From Leptoclinus maculatus (Eukaryota > Chordata > Actinopteri > Perciformes > Stichaeidae): DNA of 64,000 nt. Below, one piece after another: positions 35,285 to 49,500 of the stretch. The position numbers and the translations under genes are program-made. Every line of letters begins with the position of its first letter. Position 1 is the stretch's first letter. The stretch spans positions 3,316,559-3,380,558 of the forward strand of contig JAVDOI010000013.1 in NCBI GenBank assembly GCA_032191485.1. Direction: 5' to 3'. The notes under the pieces are model-generated. The model saw only the letters and a list, made by a program, of their open reading frames with translations, had not been told where the DNA came from and made no database searches.

Positions 35285-36635
35285 AAATAATGGACCCCCT
35301 GCAGTTTGCCTACAGAGCCAACAGGTCTGTAGACGATGCAGTCAACTTGGCCCTTCATTTCATCCTCCAGCATCTGGACTCCCCAGGAACCTACGCCAGG
35401 ATCCTGTTTGTGGACTTCAGCTCTGCTTTCAACACTATCATCCCGTCTCTGCAGCATGACAAGCTCTCCCAGCTGCACGTGCCCGACTCCACCTGCAAGT
35501 GGATCACAGACTTCCTGTCTGACAGGAAGCAGCACGTGAAGCTGGGAAAGCACGTCTCAGCCTCCCAGACCATCAGCACCGGTTCCCCACAAGGCTGCGT
35601 TCTTTCCCCTCTGCTCTTCTCCCTGTACACCAACAGCTGCACCTCTAGTCACCAGTCCGTCAAGCTCCTGAAGTTTGCGGATGACACCACCCTCATTGGA
35701 CTCATCTCTGGTGGGGATGAGTCCACTTACAGGTGGGAGATTGACCATCTGGTGACCTGGTGCGGTCTGAACAACCTAGAGCTCAATGCTCTAAAGACAG
35801 TGGAGATGGTAGTGGATTTCAGGAAGAACGTAGCCCCACCAGCCCCTATCACTGTGTGTGACTCCCCCGTCGACGCTGTGGAGTCCTTCCGCTTCCTGGG
35901 CTCCATCATTACCATCATAAGCTGAACATCAGCTCCATCACCAAGAAGGCTCAGCAGAGGATGTACTTCCTGAGGCAGCTGAAGAAATTCAGCCTGCCAA
36001 AGACAATGATGGTGCACTTCTACACAGCCATCATTGAGTCCATCCTCTGCTCCTCCATCACAGTCTGGTACGCTGCAGCCATCATTCGAATCATTCGCTC
36101 TGCCGAGAGGATGATTGGCTGCAATCTGCAGTCCCTCCACGACTTGTTCGCTTCAAGGACCCTGAAGCGAGCAAGAAGGATTGTAGCCGACCCCTCTCAC
36201 CCTGGACATGATCTGTTCGTGCCCCTTCCATCTGGCAGGAGGCTGCGGTCCATCAGGACCAAGACCTCACGACACATGAACAGTTTCTTCCCGTCCGCAG
36301 TCGGGCTCATTAACAAAGCCCGGGACCCCCACTGACTCTGTCATCCCCAGGACAATTCCTTCTGGTCACTCCCCTGCACATCCCTGTTTCTTTAGTTAAT
36401 CACACTCGACACTTTTAACATTTCACTTACATTTCACTTGTTTTACAGTCCTGTTATCTGTTTTGTTGTGCACTTTATTTTATAGTAAATTTGAATATGT
36501 TTCTATTTCTTGCACTGTGTTGATTGTTGTTTATTGTTAAATGTTACGCACCACCCGCCATGACAAATTCCTTGTAGGTGCAAACTTCCTTGGCAATAAA
36601 CGGTTCTGATTCTGATTCTGATAACCAGCACTAAC
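35285..36635 (+). mobile_element. 5'-truncated LINE (L2/CR1-like, Maui-type) with disrupted reverse transcriptase
   Basis: The first open part (35287-35925) holds reverse-transcriptase motifs: DPLQFAYRANRS, LFVDFSSAFNTI, the G-S-P-Q-G block (TGSPQGCVLSPLLF) and the catalytic box in its FADD form (KFADDTTL). A frame change near 35920 and an internal deletion near 36090 (AAAIIRIIRS) break it. The next frame continues to the normal C-terminus ending at 36335. The 3' tail has AATAAA and short TGATTC repeats near 36595-36630, typical of L2/CR1-clade LINEs in fish. The endonuclease domain and 5' end are absent, so the copy is dead. Family assignment is from memory of fish repeats. Confidence 0.85.
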
Positions 36636-37216
36636 TAATAAACAAGTCCTTAAACAGATGTAACACAACTGTGTGTGTGCCTGTGTGTTTAAAAATACAG
36701 CACACCGTTCTGTGTATCAGTGCACAACCTCTTTTAAAACACGCCTCACAAAGTCTTATCTATAAAAACAAAGAAAGAAATCACAAAGAAAAGCAAGAAA
36801 GACCCACTTGCTCTCCAGAAAAAAAACCCCTCATCATTCCTCAGTATTCCTCTCTCTCCAGCAGGTGGCAGCCAGCGACCGTCTACCACCACGAATCAGC
36901 TGTGGGAGCCTGTTTCAGTGTGACACCAGCCCTGTGTTACCGTGTTGTGTCTATGGACAGATTAACAGGTTGGTATTTGGGCAAATCTTGTCCTTGGCTC
37001 AGATCTCACTCTGCTGGCAAATAATTAGAAATTACCGGTCAAAGTTCACCAAAACAGCATGAATGGTTCATTCATACGCTACAGACAATATCACAGCATA
37101 CAGTGGGACTGCATGGTGGACAGAAGGTCATTAGAACAGGAAACACATAGCCAGTCATCAGCTGATTGTGTGAAAGCAAACATTTCCTTCCCTTTTGTCT
37201 GCGATAGTCAGCAAAG

Positions 37217-37218
<2 letters not shown>

Positions 37219-37251
<33 letters not shown>
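37219..37251. repeat. (TG)n microsatellite
   Basis: About 16 uninterrupted TG/GT dinucleotides. Confidence 0.95.
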
Positions 37252-37254
<3 letters not shown>

Positions 37255-38675
37255 AGTAAAAGACAGATATAGTTATGTGTTCATGTCTAATCAAGTTTGT
37301 GTGCACTTATTCTGACTGTGTCCTCCTGACCCACAACCTCTTTTACTTCCTTTTCCATGTTCATTTAAGCAACAAGTGGTGGTCAGTCGTACAGGAAGTG
37401 GTTGTAAGTGGATTCATTTCTCATGTACTGTATGACAGCATGGCTCATTGTGACGGCCTCTCAGTAAATCATCTAGTTATGTAACAGGTGCTCTGTGGTT
37501 CAAATGGTACCCAAACAAAAACACACAGGTGAATATTGGACTATCCAGGATCTCTTCTTTTTGCTGTTGTTTATGGGCTACTGTACTGTTTCGTCATTAG
37601 TGGCAAAAAACATCAGACACAACAGTTTACCGAAGCTATTACTGGCGCCACATTAGCAGCTTCCCAGAGGCCAAAGACAATGGAGAGGCAGGAGGATGCA
37701 CTGAATAAACTATGAGAACAATCCATCAGCTATAATGGGACGATTAACTTTACTTTGGCAGATGGGGAGAAAGAGGATGTGTTTTTGTACGTTTTCATAC
37801 AGAGGGGAGAAAACACAAATAAACAATGAGAGCAGAAGGAGAACATCTTATGATTGTGCAGGTTGGTGACTCGGTGTAGAAGTAATAACTGTTGAATTTA
37901 ACAAAACACACAAGAAATGTGGAACATAATCCAAATTACTGAGTCATCGTGCCGCTATGGAATTTTTGAAAAGGGGTTTAACATACAAATGGCATCTTGT
38001 AGAAACACGTCATTCATATTTCACATCAACTTTGAATTATTTTCATCATGTCATATTAAATGTAACAACAATACAGATAATAATGAATAAATCGACATTA
38101 TAGCATACTTTATTTCCCTAAATTAAAGGTGCTATAATAAGAAAACAATTAAAAATCATACTGTAGGTAAGTACAGATACAAGATACAAACTTAAATAGT
38201 GTTGTTTTAATACAACTGACAAATACAACAGTAAATCAGTCAGTCAAGTGTATTAACATAACAAGGATAAGGATGTTTATTGTCATTGTAAAAACATACA
38301 GGAAAGAAAAAATAATCCGCCCACACAGTCCGATCCAACCCGTTCTCCATTTTATTTACTTATACTGCTGCTTTTAGAACTCTGCACATACATCATTCTG
38401 CACAGTAAAGGTCAGGGTTGAAGAGGACTTTAAATATTCTAACGATAAATGTAGAAAAAGTCCTTTTCATGAAACTGTTTTAAAGAGGAGTTTTTGTCTA
38501 AAGACTGACTTTGCAGGGATACACTTATAGGCTGAAAGTTCCACAATAAACAATTCAAAATATAGTAATTTAGAGAATAACTATGATTAAAAAAACCACC
38601 TTTTTCTTGCCCTTTAACAGAGGTCAGCAGAGGTCCATCACTCACATTCTGTTTAGTCTGGCTAAATGTGCTGCA

Positions 38676-38689
38676 CCCCCCCCCCCCCC
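38676..38689. repeat. C homopolymer
   Basis: A run of 14 C; likely a length-variable site. Confidence 0.9.
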
Positions 38690-41600
38690 GGTCATGCTTC
38701 TGTATTTAGTTTCTCGCCCTCTTAGCCTCCCTCACCTCTTTGAGTTACATAACACATAAACGCTGCCATTCATTGGCTCAGCCCGTTTCTCTTTACTGAT
38801 CCAATCTCCCACTTGTAATGGCTTCTGCAACTGCTGCTCCGTTTCCCAGCGATACCGATCTATTCCTTCATAATTACGGTTTGAAATAGAGGTTCTGCTC
38901 CACACCAGATGACTCACCACTGCACTGTTGACTGACACACACTGCAGCGTTTAGCTCCGCCATCAGTGTCCTTCATAATTGGGCCAAAGCCTTTTTTGTT
39001 TTTTTTGTTTTTGTTTGCTCTGGATAAATCAGCACAAAGATGCAAACACAAGAGGGTCATTTAAAGGTTGTCCTGTTTCATGCAGCCCAGAGCTGATTTT
39101 TGAGTGTTTCCTCCCTTCGTGTATCCGAACATACAATCCAAACATGTTTTTGAAAAAACAAAACAAGGTTCATGTTACATAACAGCTCCTCCTTCGGGGC
39201 TCAAATCTGCTTTTTTTTGTATACATGTACAGTTTGTGTTCTATGCAGAAAACTGAATCTCCCCTGAAGAATTATGAGTCTTGCACTATCGAGATATTAC
39301 AGATATTGTGTAATTTGTCTTAAACCTTAAATTAATCTGCATTATAGGGGTAGATCTCGTCTGGTCAAGAATTTCCAAACACATTAAAAGCCCTTTCATT
39401 AATGAACACATTCCATTTATTTACAGTTTAACAATCAAAAGCTCAGCTAATCTCTACAAGACCATGTGGGTTTGATTTGATCACATTTGATTGGCAGCAA
39501 TGACAACGTAAGCAAACAAACACAGAAGAAATACGTGACATCAAACCAGGGAGTAGAGCACAGAAGAAATAGAAAATACAGAAAATCGCTCATCGTGAAA
39601 TCACTAAAACAGCTGCAGAATATTGTGTGCTCATATAAGACATCCTTTGTAAGGAGCCGATTAAAAGAATAGGTTTGCAGGCCCTTTGATACTGAAATAC
39701 ACCAGTAAAGATGCACCAGAAGCATTAATCAGCTTCCTGCAGATACCCACCTCTCAGCTCCCTCCCTTTCATCTCCACCTTTTGATCTTCACTGTTTCCT
39801 CTTAGTGGCGGCATCAATCATCACAGCTGAACCTCTGTGTCACTTTGTCACAGAAAATTGGACGACAGAGAGCAGCGCCAGTGTCAAGAGAGTGTTTCAA
39901 CAACAACCTGAAGCCATTAATGTGCTCTGGCTCTGTCCATCAAACGCAAGATGGCACTGTGGTGGATTTCGGTTGTGTTGCCCTTTGAGGGTGAGCAGAC
40001 AGTCATCGGGGCCCCGCTATGAGCCCCAGGAAACAGGCGCTTGACGCTATTTATAGAGCTGTCTCAAGGAGTCAATACTGTAGTTCAGAGCTGTGCAAGT
40101 GAGCTCCTGTGGGGGGGGAAGGGTGGTCCGTTTTAATGGCTGCTTTATGACGTTTACAGCAACATATTTCAGTGTAAAAGATCTAGTGGGTTTGGCATGA
40201 AAGGCTGGTATTTTATTTATTCAGTGGACTGCACCGAGAGAATAAGATGCTAATTGTATTCTTCATCAAGATGTTTTTTAAGAAGCTTGCTTGAAATTCG
40301 ATTCAGTTAAAGGGGAATTAGGCATTTAAGACCTCTACATGGTGGATGACTAAAGCCTCCAGTGCCGCTTCTGATGCCCTGTGCATGAATATAAACAGTC
40401 ACATCTTTGTAATTCTGTTTGCCCCAAGGAATATATGAAAGAACGAAGGGTCATCGAGCCACTGATCACATTGGTGATAGCCATTCATGCATTTGATTGT
40501 GATAGAGCATCTTTGTGATCAGTAACTAAACAACCATCAAACTGGTAATGCTAATCATTAAGGAGGCTAATGTTAGCCAGCTCTCTCTGTTATAGAGGCA
40601 GTGCTAATGACCACATTTTATAAATCTGGACCTTAATGTCGGTAATTGTTACTTTGTTCATCAGTGAACTAAGTTAGCATTTCCATTTTGTTTGATTAAC
40701 GTTAGCCAGCAAGATCTCTGTTGACACGTCCTACATTCATTTGGAGATAAACTGTTAACGTTAGTAAGAAAGATGTAAAAGAAACAGACAGAAAGCTGCA
40801 GTATTGGTTATGGATTGCCTCTCCCGCTGTCAACACTTAAGCGTTATGCTAGCTAATGATATGCCTGGTATGAATCACTGAGCCAACCTGCAGGCATTGA
40901 GCATACGGTCAAGTCCTATATTTACCAAACTCTGAGAGGCCATATCGTTGAGTCCAACCAGTTATAATAAGATCATCAGTCAACATCACATAATATGTTT
41001 GTATTTGGTGGAAGCATTTTTCCGTCAAAGGTAAAACAACCCAGATATGTTTAAAGTCTGGCACCGATGCAGAATTCCTTCTTTTATAGGTTCCTTTGTT
41101 TTGTCTTAGCCTCCATCTTTGAGCTGCTCAAACTGAAAGTAGGTCAGGGAGCGTTTGAAATGCCAATAGGCTGGCAGGTACCGAAACACCAGAAATTGTC
41201 TTTTCTGTTAATATTATTTTGATCAGCCAGGGAACTCCACATTAAACTCTTGATCAATATTTCTATTATTATAGCTGTGAGGCAACACATATGGGACATC
41301 AAATTTGTACGAGAGATTCACATATTTCAGTAATTTTATGCAATCTGGCAGCAAACATCTTGCTTTGTTGTTCCTTAAATGACGTCTTGTTGGGTCTTGT
41401 TTTATGATGTCCGTACTGTGGGAGAATGATTTTTCTCGTACCCTTTCACAAGCATGTGTGGTAACTGAGCCTGTGCTATCTTTACATGCCCTCTCTCCTC
41501 GACATATTTATTTCCCTTGTCGTTCCAGATGCCACCTTTGCTAAATACTCTACGTGGGAGCGGCACACTCATTATGTCATTGGCAAATATAATATATCAA

Positions 41601-43239
41601 CCAGTAGGAACCAGCACTTTATCAATAATCTTTACTTTTATTGCCATTTAATTAAGTGTAACCCTCGTGACAGCTTCCTCCTTCTGCAGACATACAGTAT
41701 CAGGTGCAGCTCCAGAACTAAGTATGACACACTGACCCTTCAGCAGTTGAGCAACTGGTCTCAAGCCCGGCAGCCACAGAGAAACTACCAGGCTGCATGC
41801 ATGTATTTATAAGTGGCTATAAACAATAAGTGCATGAATGAATGAAGGATGATACCGTTGTTCGTGTCGGGGCTGTGAGAAAATGAGAAAGAAAACTATA
41901 ATATTTTGTATTCATCTCTTCTCAAGTCTCAACTTGGGAAACTGGTTAAACATCTATTGTTGTTGTAACAGATGAAATATTAATTTAATCAAATGATTAG
42001 AAGAGTCTTAGATGCTGTATCTAGAAATTCATGTTTTCTGCCCGTCACATGAGGTTTGTAATGCTTTTATACTCCACACCTACACCACCTCGTGATTCAC
42101 AGAATATCTCATTATTCATTATTTATTCATCACAAGAAGTGGGAGCACTGGTGTGATGGCAAATATATCTTTAGCAACTATTATTTACTTGTCATATCGC
42201 CCTGAAATTAACAATCAATAATTCAGTTGCAATTGTTTGTGTTTCTATGAGAGAACCTCAGTATTCAGGGTTTAGACGGAGCCACGTGTGAGGAGCAGCT
42301 GCAAGCGTTCTGATGAATGACTCTGTGAAGACTGTTGGGAGGATCCATCACTGTGTGCCTCTTTTCATGGATTATCAAAAGGCATTCAAATTCTGACCAG
42401 AATATCTAACTAAGCAAATGATTATCTGTTGGTCAGGATGGTTTTGCATGGCCTGGAAGTACTGAGGTTTTATTTGGCGTGCTAATGAATAAAACCAATG
42501 TTCATCCTTGATCCATTTGATCTTAACCTTCAGTCTGTCTATATCTGTATCTTTGGTTTGTTTTGCCATCCAACCATTATGTTAAGGCGAGATTCACCAA
42601 TTTAACACATAATTTACTGGTCTTGAGGATTAGCAATGTACAGCAACAACTTCATACAACTGGTTTCACAATTGTATTATGTCAAGAAACATATGCACAC
42701 ATTTAGGCAACGTACCTACCTGGTTAGGTTTAGTATAGGACCGTGGTTTGGGTTAAAACAAGTATTATTTTTTTCTTACTTTATGTTATGTACTTATGTA
42801 ACTTCAGTTAAGTCAGCATTGGTTTCACACAAGAAACGAACGCTGGTCTCCCGAGTGAAAGTCCCGTGTTTGTTTGACCCTCATGTCCATTTATACGACG
42901 TCCCCTGACTTCCGGAGTAGTTGCTCTGAGCGCCTAATGTTGCTGCGGATGATTTAACGTTGGAGAAAGCTCGGTGTGTCTCAGATGCTGAAGCTTGCCA
43001 TGTGCGTCAACATGAGACGCTGAGCGCCGTGAGAAAACGTCGGTATTTGACGCCCTGGAAACGAGACCGGGCTCGTACTAAATTGTTACACAAAAAAACA
43101 TCTTGTATTGCTCGGTCATAGATTTCTTCATGTATATTTCAGCTTGCTTATTCACCTGCTACAATTTAGACTGTACAAAGTAATTACTCGCTTACATTAA
43201 TCATGTTATTACACTGAAACAAAGTACATCCTGTGCCTT

Positions 43240-43272
43240 GGGGGGGTGTGGGGGGTGGGTGGGGGGGGGGAG
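43240..43272. repeat. G-rich tract with several G-runs
   Basis: Four runs of three or more G occur within about 33 bases, separated by T, TGT or A. On the plus strand this fits the G-quadruplex pattern G3+N1-7. Confidence 0.8.
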
Positions 43273-46206
43273 GTCATTTTGCAGTCACGCACACAAACTG
43301 AGAGGCACGCAGGCCCCAAAACACACCGAGCACATTTGGTCTGCCGGCTGTTGTGATGGATGAGTGGCATGTAAAAACATTTGACATGGGGAATTACAAC
43401 AGAAAACAGCTCTGACCTCTCGTGTCCTCTTCCTGTGCCCAACAGGCTTCTCTGACAGACGGGGTCCAAAATATACACAAAGTGAGTCCAGATGATTCAT
43501 GGATTTGGGACACTGTTTTATGTAATCGGAGTGGAGTCACGTTACAGAACACAAATGACAACAAAACACACATCTGTGTTTGGGGTGAAACGTTCCACTG
43601 TAAAGGTCATCAAGAGGCGCTGAGGGAGAATGGTGAGAAGGACCTGGTAAATGTTTAAGTTGAGAGTTTTGTTTTTCTTGTGGGTTCTCTTGGGGAGGGA
43701 ATACAGTAACGTCTCTGCACATCTGGTCAGAGTATGTTCACTGGCAGCTGGTTAATTACATAAATAATGATGCCGGCATCCACATGTTTCTTTAAACCTT
43801 TCTTAGGAAGTTCAATTTTTTAAATGAAGATCCAATGACACAGATTTGATTTCATCTGTTTTCTTTACAGGGATTACATTATGTAAGACACATAATCCCA
43901 GTTTGTATTTAAACTAGATTTCAGCACTTATCAAGTGGATTAAAAAGTGCTCACAGGCTGAACATAAAACCAGACTGCAGTGGGCCACCACGTTTCAGCA
44001 CCATCCGTCTATTTACTTTACTTTAAAACAGCATGTTACTGTTGTTAATATTTGTTTTTTGAATAATGTATCTAAAGAGATATGCAAGGACCTGAATGCA
44101 GCACTGTTCTTGCTTATTTTGCAGCCTCGCTTACAAAAACCTGGAAATTCGCCATATTTCTCCACTGAGGTGAATTCGCGACTAGGCGTTATGTTAAACA
44201 CCGTACTGTAAACATACACATATAAGCCACACATACATACTGTACATACACAGAATGTCTGTCCTCCCAGCTGCTCTGTGGTCATCAACAACTGTGAGGA
44301 AAATACTCGACATCTTACACGCAGAAGATGAAGAATGGCTACTATGAATAGACTCAAATACATTATGCTCCTCAACGTTGTCATGCAAAGCACGTCTCCT
44401 CTGCCCAGTTTTGTCATTGTCAAAAGGGAGAAGTGGTCCGTTACAAAAGCAGCGCAAGGAGCTCTTTGCTATTCACCGGACACATTCACAAAAAAAATGA
44501 GCTGCAGAGCCGGGAGGGGGGATAGAAAACTGGACTTTCAAAAGAAAACTGAGCCAGAGCATATGGCGGAGAGAGGACCTCGCAGGGTTCATATGCATCT
44601 GAATGAGTGAGTGACATGCCGGGTTTAAGCTGTGATCCTTGGCGCTTCCTTTCAGTCTGCCAGAATTAAAACGGTTCAGCCTTTCACTATTGATATTCCA
44701 TTCATGTCCTCGGGTGCTTGTCCCCGAGCGGATTTCAGATCTGAGCAGATGTTTAACACACACCATCACCAAGAAAGATATGGCATAAACATGTTCGTTG
44801 ACTAATAGAAACAAGCCAGGCCCTTATGGATTCATTGTGGTTTTTCTCTTGTTTCACAAATTCCCCTTTCAAGAGATTTCCCAAATACAAACAAATATTT
44901 CTACATTTCTCATTGGAAATGACGCCTCAATGAAAAACAAGCCGAATGAACTAAAGAAGAGTTGAATCAACAACGGTTACATTTCCATGGAACCAGTTCT
45001 TCATTTGCTGGAAAGACATTGCATCTGTGGCTGCTGCTGTTTGAGCGTGTGCAAAGACAAAACAGTGACTCTGTTGATTTTAAAGTGTTTGGGCGGAACA
45101 CTAACTTAAATACCTGCATCTTGGTTAGCGTGGTTTTCATTATAACTCAGTTTAACATGTAAAGACAAGTTTACATCATGTATGTTTTATTTGAGCTACA
45201 AAAGAACACGGACAACAATGCATGCTGGGAAGTATGATAATGCTAACGGTTCATTCATTCAACTCATCATTTCAAGTTTAAAGAACTCAAAGAAAAAAAG
45301 AAATTTAAAAAAACCTAGAAACTTTAAGTTGAAATTCATAAAATACATATATTAAGGTTAATGACAAAAGATGAGATGATTCCACCACTTTCTGTATTAT
45401 GTTTTACAGTGTATGGAGGTGAATGGGTCTGTTGAAGATGTGTGTAGAATTTTAAAATCCTTTGTTTGCTTGATTGTCACACTCATCCATCAGGAGGTGA
45501 ACGGGTGGCAGGTGGTGGAGAAAAGCTAAAACGGTGCTGGAATCATTATGCATAGACAAAGGCTCTAGGTTGCTACTCCCCACACGCCATACACTGCAAA
45601 TTGAGGGGAAATTGAGGGAATTGTTCGTCACTGCAGGCAACCGGCTTTCAGTCACTCCGGCTTCAGATGGGAAGCACACAATAGGGAGCTGGCCTGGTTT
45701 CTGTGCCTCCCCTATAGGACGTGCAACAATGTTATTGGAGGGGAGACTTGGCTCATAGAGTGTCTACACTGAATCCCCCACACCTCCCAGCTACCCATCT
45801 CCCCCTGGTTTACATGCGAGAAAGCCTTCTTACTTCTATAAGAGCCAGGAGACAAACAAGAGTGTGTCTGTGTGCTTGTGCTGGATTTCTCCAGGGACTA
45901 AACTGAGGAGAAATAGAAAGATGTTCAAGTCTTATTTCATTGTATGTGGACGTGACTGACAGACAGATGGTCTTCCTTAGGTGAGGTGGGAGACCTTCCA
46001 TCTGTAAAGAAGACCATCTGCTGAAAAGGAGAATATTAAATGTACAATTCCTTAAAAAGACTTTGCAACAAAAGGCCTCTGTATGTGATACAATCTAGTG
46101 TTTGTTGGATTTTATTATCTGCAAAAATTCTCTACGGTGGGATTTATTGTATTGCTACACTGTCATTTTCTATATTATACAGTCTATATGGTATGATATT
46201 TGGGAC

Positions 46207-46577
46207 GTGTAGAGTATTGAGAGTTTCTGAATGGTTACCATATGGTACATACATCTTTTAAAGGACGGATGATGAATTACGGCTCAGAGAAATGAACAAA
46301 AGGAGAGAAGACCGACGACTGCAGGGCATCAGGTTCCCGGAAACCCAGTTTTATTGTTCATCCTACAAAATGATGGAGTATCCCTTTGATATTTCGGAGT
46401 GTAGAGTATTGAGAGTTTCTGAATGGTTACCATATGGTACATACATCTTTTAAAGGACGGATGATGAATCGTGGCTCAGAGAAATGAACAAAGGGAGAGA
46501 AGACCGACGACTGCAGGGCATCAGGTTCATGGAAACTGTTTTAATGTTCATCCTACAAAATGATGGAGTATCCCTTT
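46207..46577. repeat. Direct tandem duplication, period 192 bp
   Basis: The block beginning GTGTAGAGTATTGAGAG at 46207 recurs at 46399 and runs in parallel to about 46577. Scattered substitutions and small indels separate the copies (for example 'AATTACGG' against 'AATCGTGG'). There is no coding sense in any frame. The duplication is old enough to have diverged by several percent. Confidence 0.9.
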
Positions 46578-49500
46578 TGGTTGGATTCAATCACTATATT
46601 AAAATGCACCAGTCACACAATCAGCCCCTGTGATGATACTGGTACAATGATCTTATGAATCTAAAGCACGCAACTCCTAGGTATTCACGATCGTTCATGA
46701 TTTGTACCCAGAAGGATTTATCTGAAAATACATAGAGGATGCAAAAAATAAAAAGATTTTGGGAAGAATCAATTAAATAGCATTTAACAGTGATAGTATA
46801 AAGAAATCCATCCATTTTCTATGACTTTTGCTCTGTGGTTTCCATAACACCACATATGCTTCTGCTTATTTCATGCTCCTTGTTTCCTCACTGCCGAATC
46901 CTACATTTTTACTGCTGCAATGACCTCATTTCTTGACTGATTGATAATGTTTCGTCATATCTTATCTTCACTTTGTACTGTACCTGCTAACCACCAGTTA
47001 CTCATTTGGGTGTAGTGGTAGCCATTAGCATGATGTTTTAAAGGCAGAGGTCGTCCACCCCAACTGTTGAGGATGCATAAGGTCAAAACTGACTGTTCCC
47101 CCTGCTGAGCCCTGCAATACTTTAATGCTCCTATCGAGAGGTTAAGACCACGAGACAGAGAACAAATAAAATACAGTAATAACATGATGGTCATTAAAGG
47201 AGACATATCGTGCTCATTTTTAGGTTCATACTTGTGTTTTGGATTTCTAGTAGAACATGTTCACCTGCTTTAATGTTCAAAACACATTTTATTTTCCTCA
47301 TGTTGTCTGTCTGCATGTATCTGTTTTCACCCTTTGTCTCAAACGCTCTGTTTTGGTGCCTGTCTCTTTAAGACCCCCTTAGTCTGTTCTGATTGGTCAG
47401 CGATCTTCTGAATCAGCTTCTGTCACCGTCTTCACAGCATCACTGCAGACGGGGACTCACCGTGTGTGTCTTCTACACACAGTTTTGCGACTCGTCTACT
47501 GGTGACCGTTTTGTTGTGACATCCCAACCTTACGAAAGTCCTGACGGTTCGCTTAAAGGCACAGTTAAATGAATACTGAAGAGTGCATTTCTCTGTGGTT
47601 TCAGCTTTTTGATACTGTCACAGTATTTTAGCACCTAGACCTGCTTCAAAATAAAAGAAGACATTGATTGAAAATTAAAAAGTCCCATATTCTAGAAAGT
47701 GAAATCTCAAAGTAAAATAATTTGTATTCTTTGTCATATGTGGACAGCTATGTCACCCTCGTCACTTATAAGAGTACTGCACCATTTCAGCTTCGCGCTC
47801 TGCTTTTTTCCAACATTGTCGGCCTCATGAAAGAAATTGGGCGAAATCAATGCAGCAGGACCAGAGATATCGTCTTTCAATTCCACGCAGTCTTCTTCCT
47901 GGTCAAAACCAGCTGCCTACATTACCCACAATGCAACTCGACGGCAGACGGTTCTGTTTGTAGACTTGAACAGCCAGCCTCATTCAGAGATAAAGAGCGG
48001 GCTACAGATATCTGGTAAACTCACTCCTTTCTGACTCCACACCTCCAGATATATTTGACATTTTCAAACTTGTAGTCTTCAGCCACAACCGACTGCTGGC
48101 TCAGATGACATCACATGAATTCTCATTTCGCCATGTTTTCCTATCTGATCCAGTAATGTTCCAGTCTGATATTGATGCTTGCTCAAAGGATTGAGGTCTT
48201 TGGGAAACTCACACAAGCCACAGATCCTGTTTGACTGACAGAATCAGGTTTAAAGTCTGAGGTGAAAATTGAGATCTTATTACCTGCCTGCCTCAGATGT
48301 TTAATGGTCAGTGAGTCTAACAGAATTACAGCCAGCGGCTGTACGTTTGAGGCTTTGGATTAAAGCTGCTGTGTGCTATATTAAGATAATGAGATCTACT
48401 TTCTAAGGACGGATCTTAAGAAAGACCTTGACACATAACTGAGAACGAGACTCTCACCAGCTCGGCACATTATTACAACGGCTTTCATTGTTTCTTAAAG
48501 TAATAGTCAGCAATGAGGGAGTGCTGTGTTGAACCAGAACCAGAAGCCTCAGGTGCAAACCACCCCTGTATTAACACAATTTAAACTGGCTTAATCATTA
48601 GTAAATGCAGACCTTTGTTTATTCATAATCATCTTAAGGGAAATGCTTGTGCAGAAGCAAGAAATTGGCTGATGTAATCCCTGTAAACCTGAAAGCAGAG
48701 TTTTGTTGTGACTCAAAATATTAGCCTCTGAAACACCTTTTTAGCTCATTGGGGCAAGTACAATCCTCCCTTATTTATTGGATGTTCATTTTATTTATGC
48801 ACCTTTATTTGAGTGCTGTAAGAAACAATGCTTGACTGCATTTCACCTAATTTTGAATTTTAAAGTAGAAAAATGCACTTTGACGATATGAAAGTGATGC
48901 TGAACCTGGGATGTAAACAGACCGCAACAAATGACAAGACAGATAAAAGAAGAATGCTAAAGGTCAGACTTAATCACTGACTTTCACGTCTTTTGTGACA
49001 AAAACAATAACGCTAAGTTGAATCGTGATCTTTTCCTTACTGCCAAACACATCAGGTATTCACACACACACACGTGTCTCTGCATCCCATGAACCCATAA
49101 ACTCTGATGGCCACTCCGTGCACTGTGTGATGTACAAACAGATACATGTGTGATCCTTATCCATGAAAACCTTTGACGTTTTCCTTCTGTAGACAAACCT
49201 GTTCCCCCATTTTTCTCGGTATTTATACACCAGTTTGATATGTGGGGGCCAAACAGACAGTGTCCGGTTGCATAAGGAGGCCGGTCGCTCCCCCTCCACA
49301 GCTCACTGGGGAGGAAGTGTGATGGTAATCACCCGGCCTTACTCTCTCTGTTTTTACTTCAAATGACGGAGGCATTCGTGTTTGCTTTGCCAACACTGAG
49401 ACACAGTGAGTATCTGGTTTTGGAGCCGGACAGATAAGGCGGCGACATCAGATGTGTAGGTCAGAGAAATGTCATGCAAAATAAGTCTACTTCAAATGAA

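Larger units (their letters stand above)
36636..46206. other. Non-coding stretch, no gene recognised
   Basis: Nearly ten kilobases with only short, unconvincing open frames. Visible content: a (TG)n array at 37219-37251, a possible short antisense LINE tail near 38270-38300 (TTTATTGTCATTG), a C-run at 38676-38689 and a G-rich tract at 43240-43272. The rest is AT-leaning unique-looking DNA. Distal enhancers could be present, but nothing in the sequence alone shows them. Confidence 0.6.

Noticed and set aside
35239..36335. Host gene encoding a reverse transcriptase
   Set aside because: Frame-broken, 5'-truncated and ending in a LINE-type tail, so it is a retroelement copy.
43209..43500. Possible short gene on the minus strand
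   Set aside because: Generated by the G-rich tract; no motif and no plausible splice partners.
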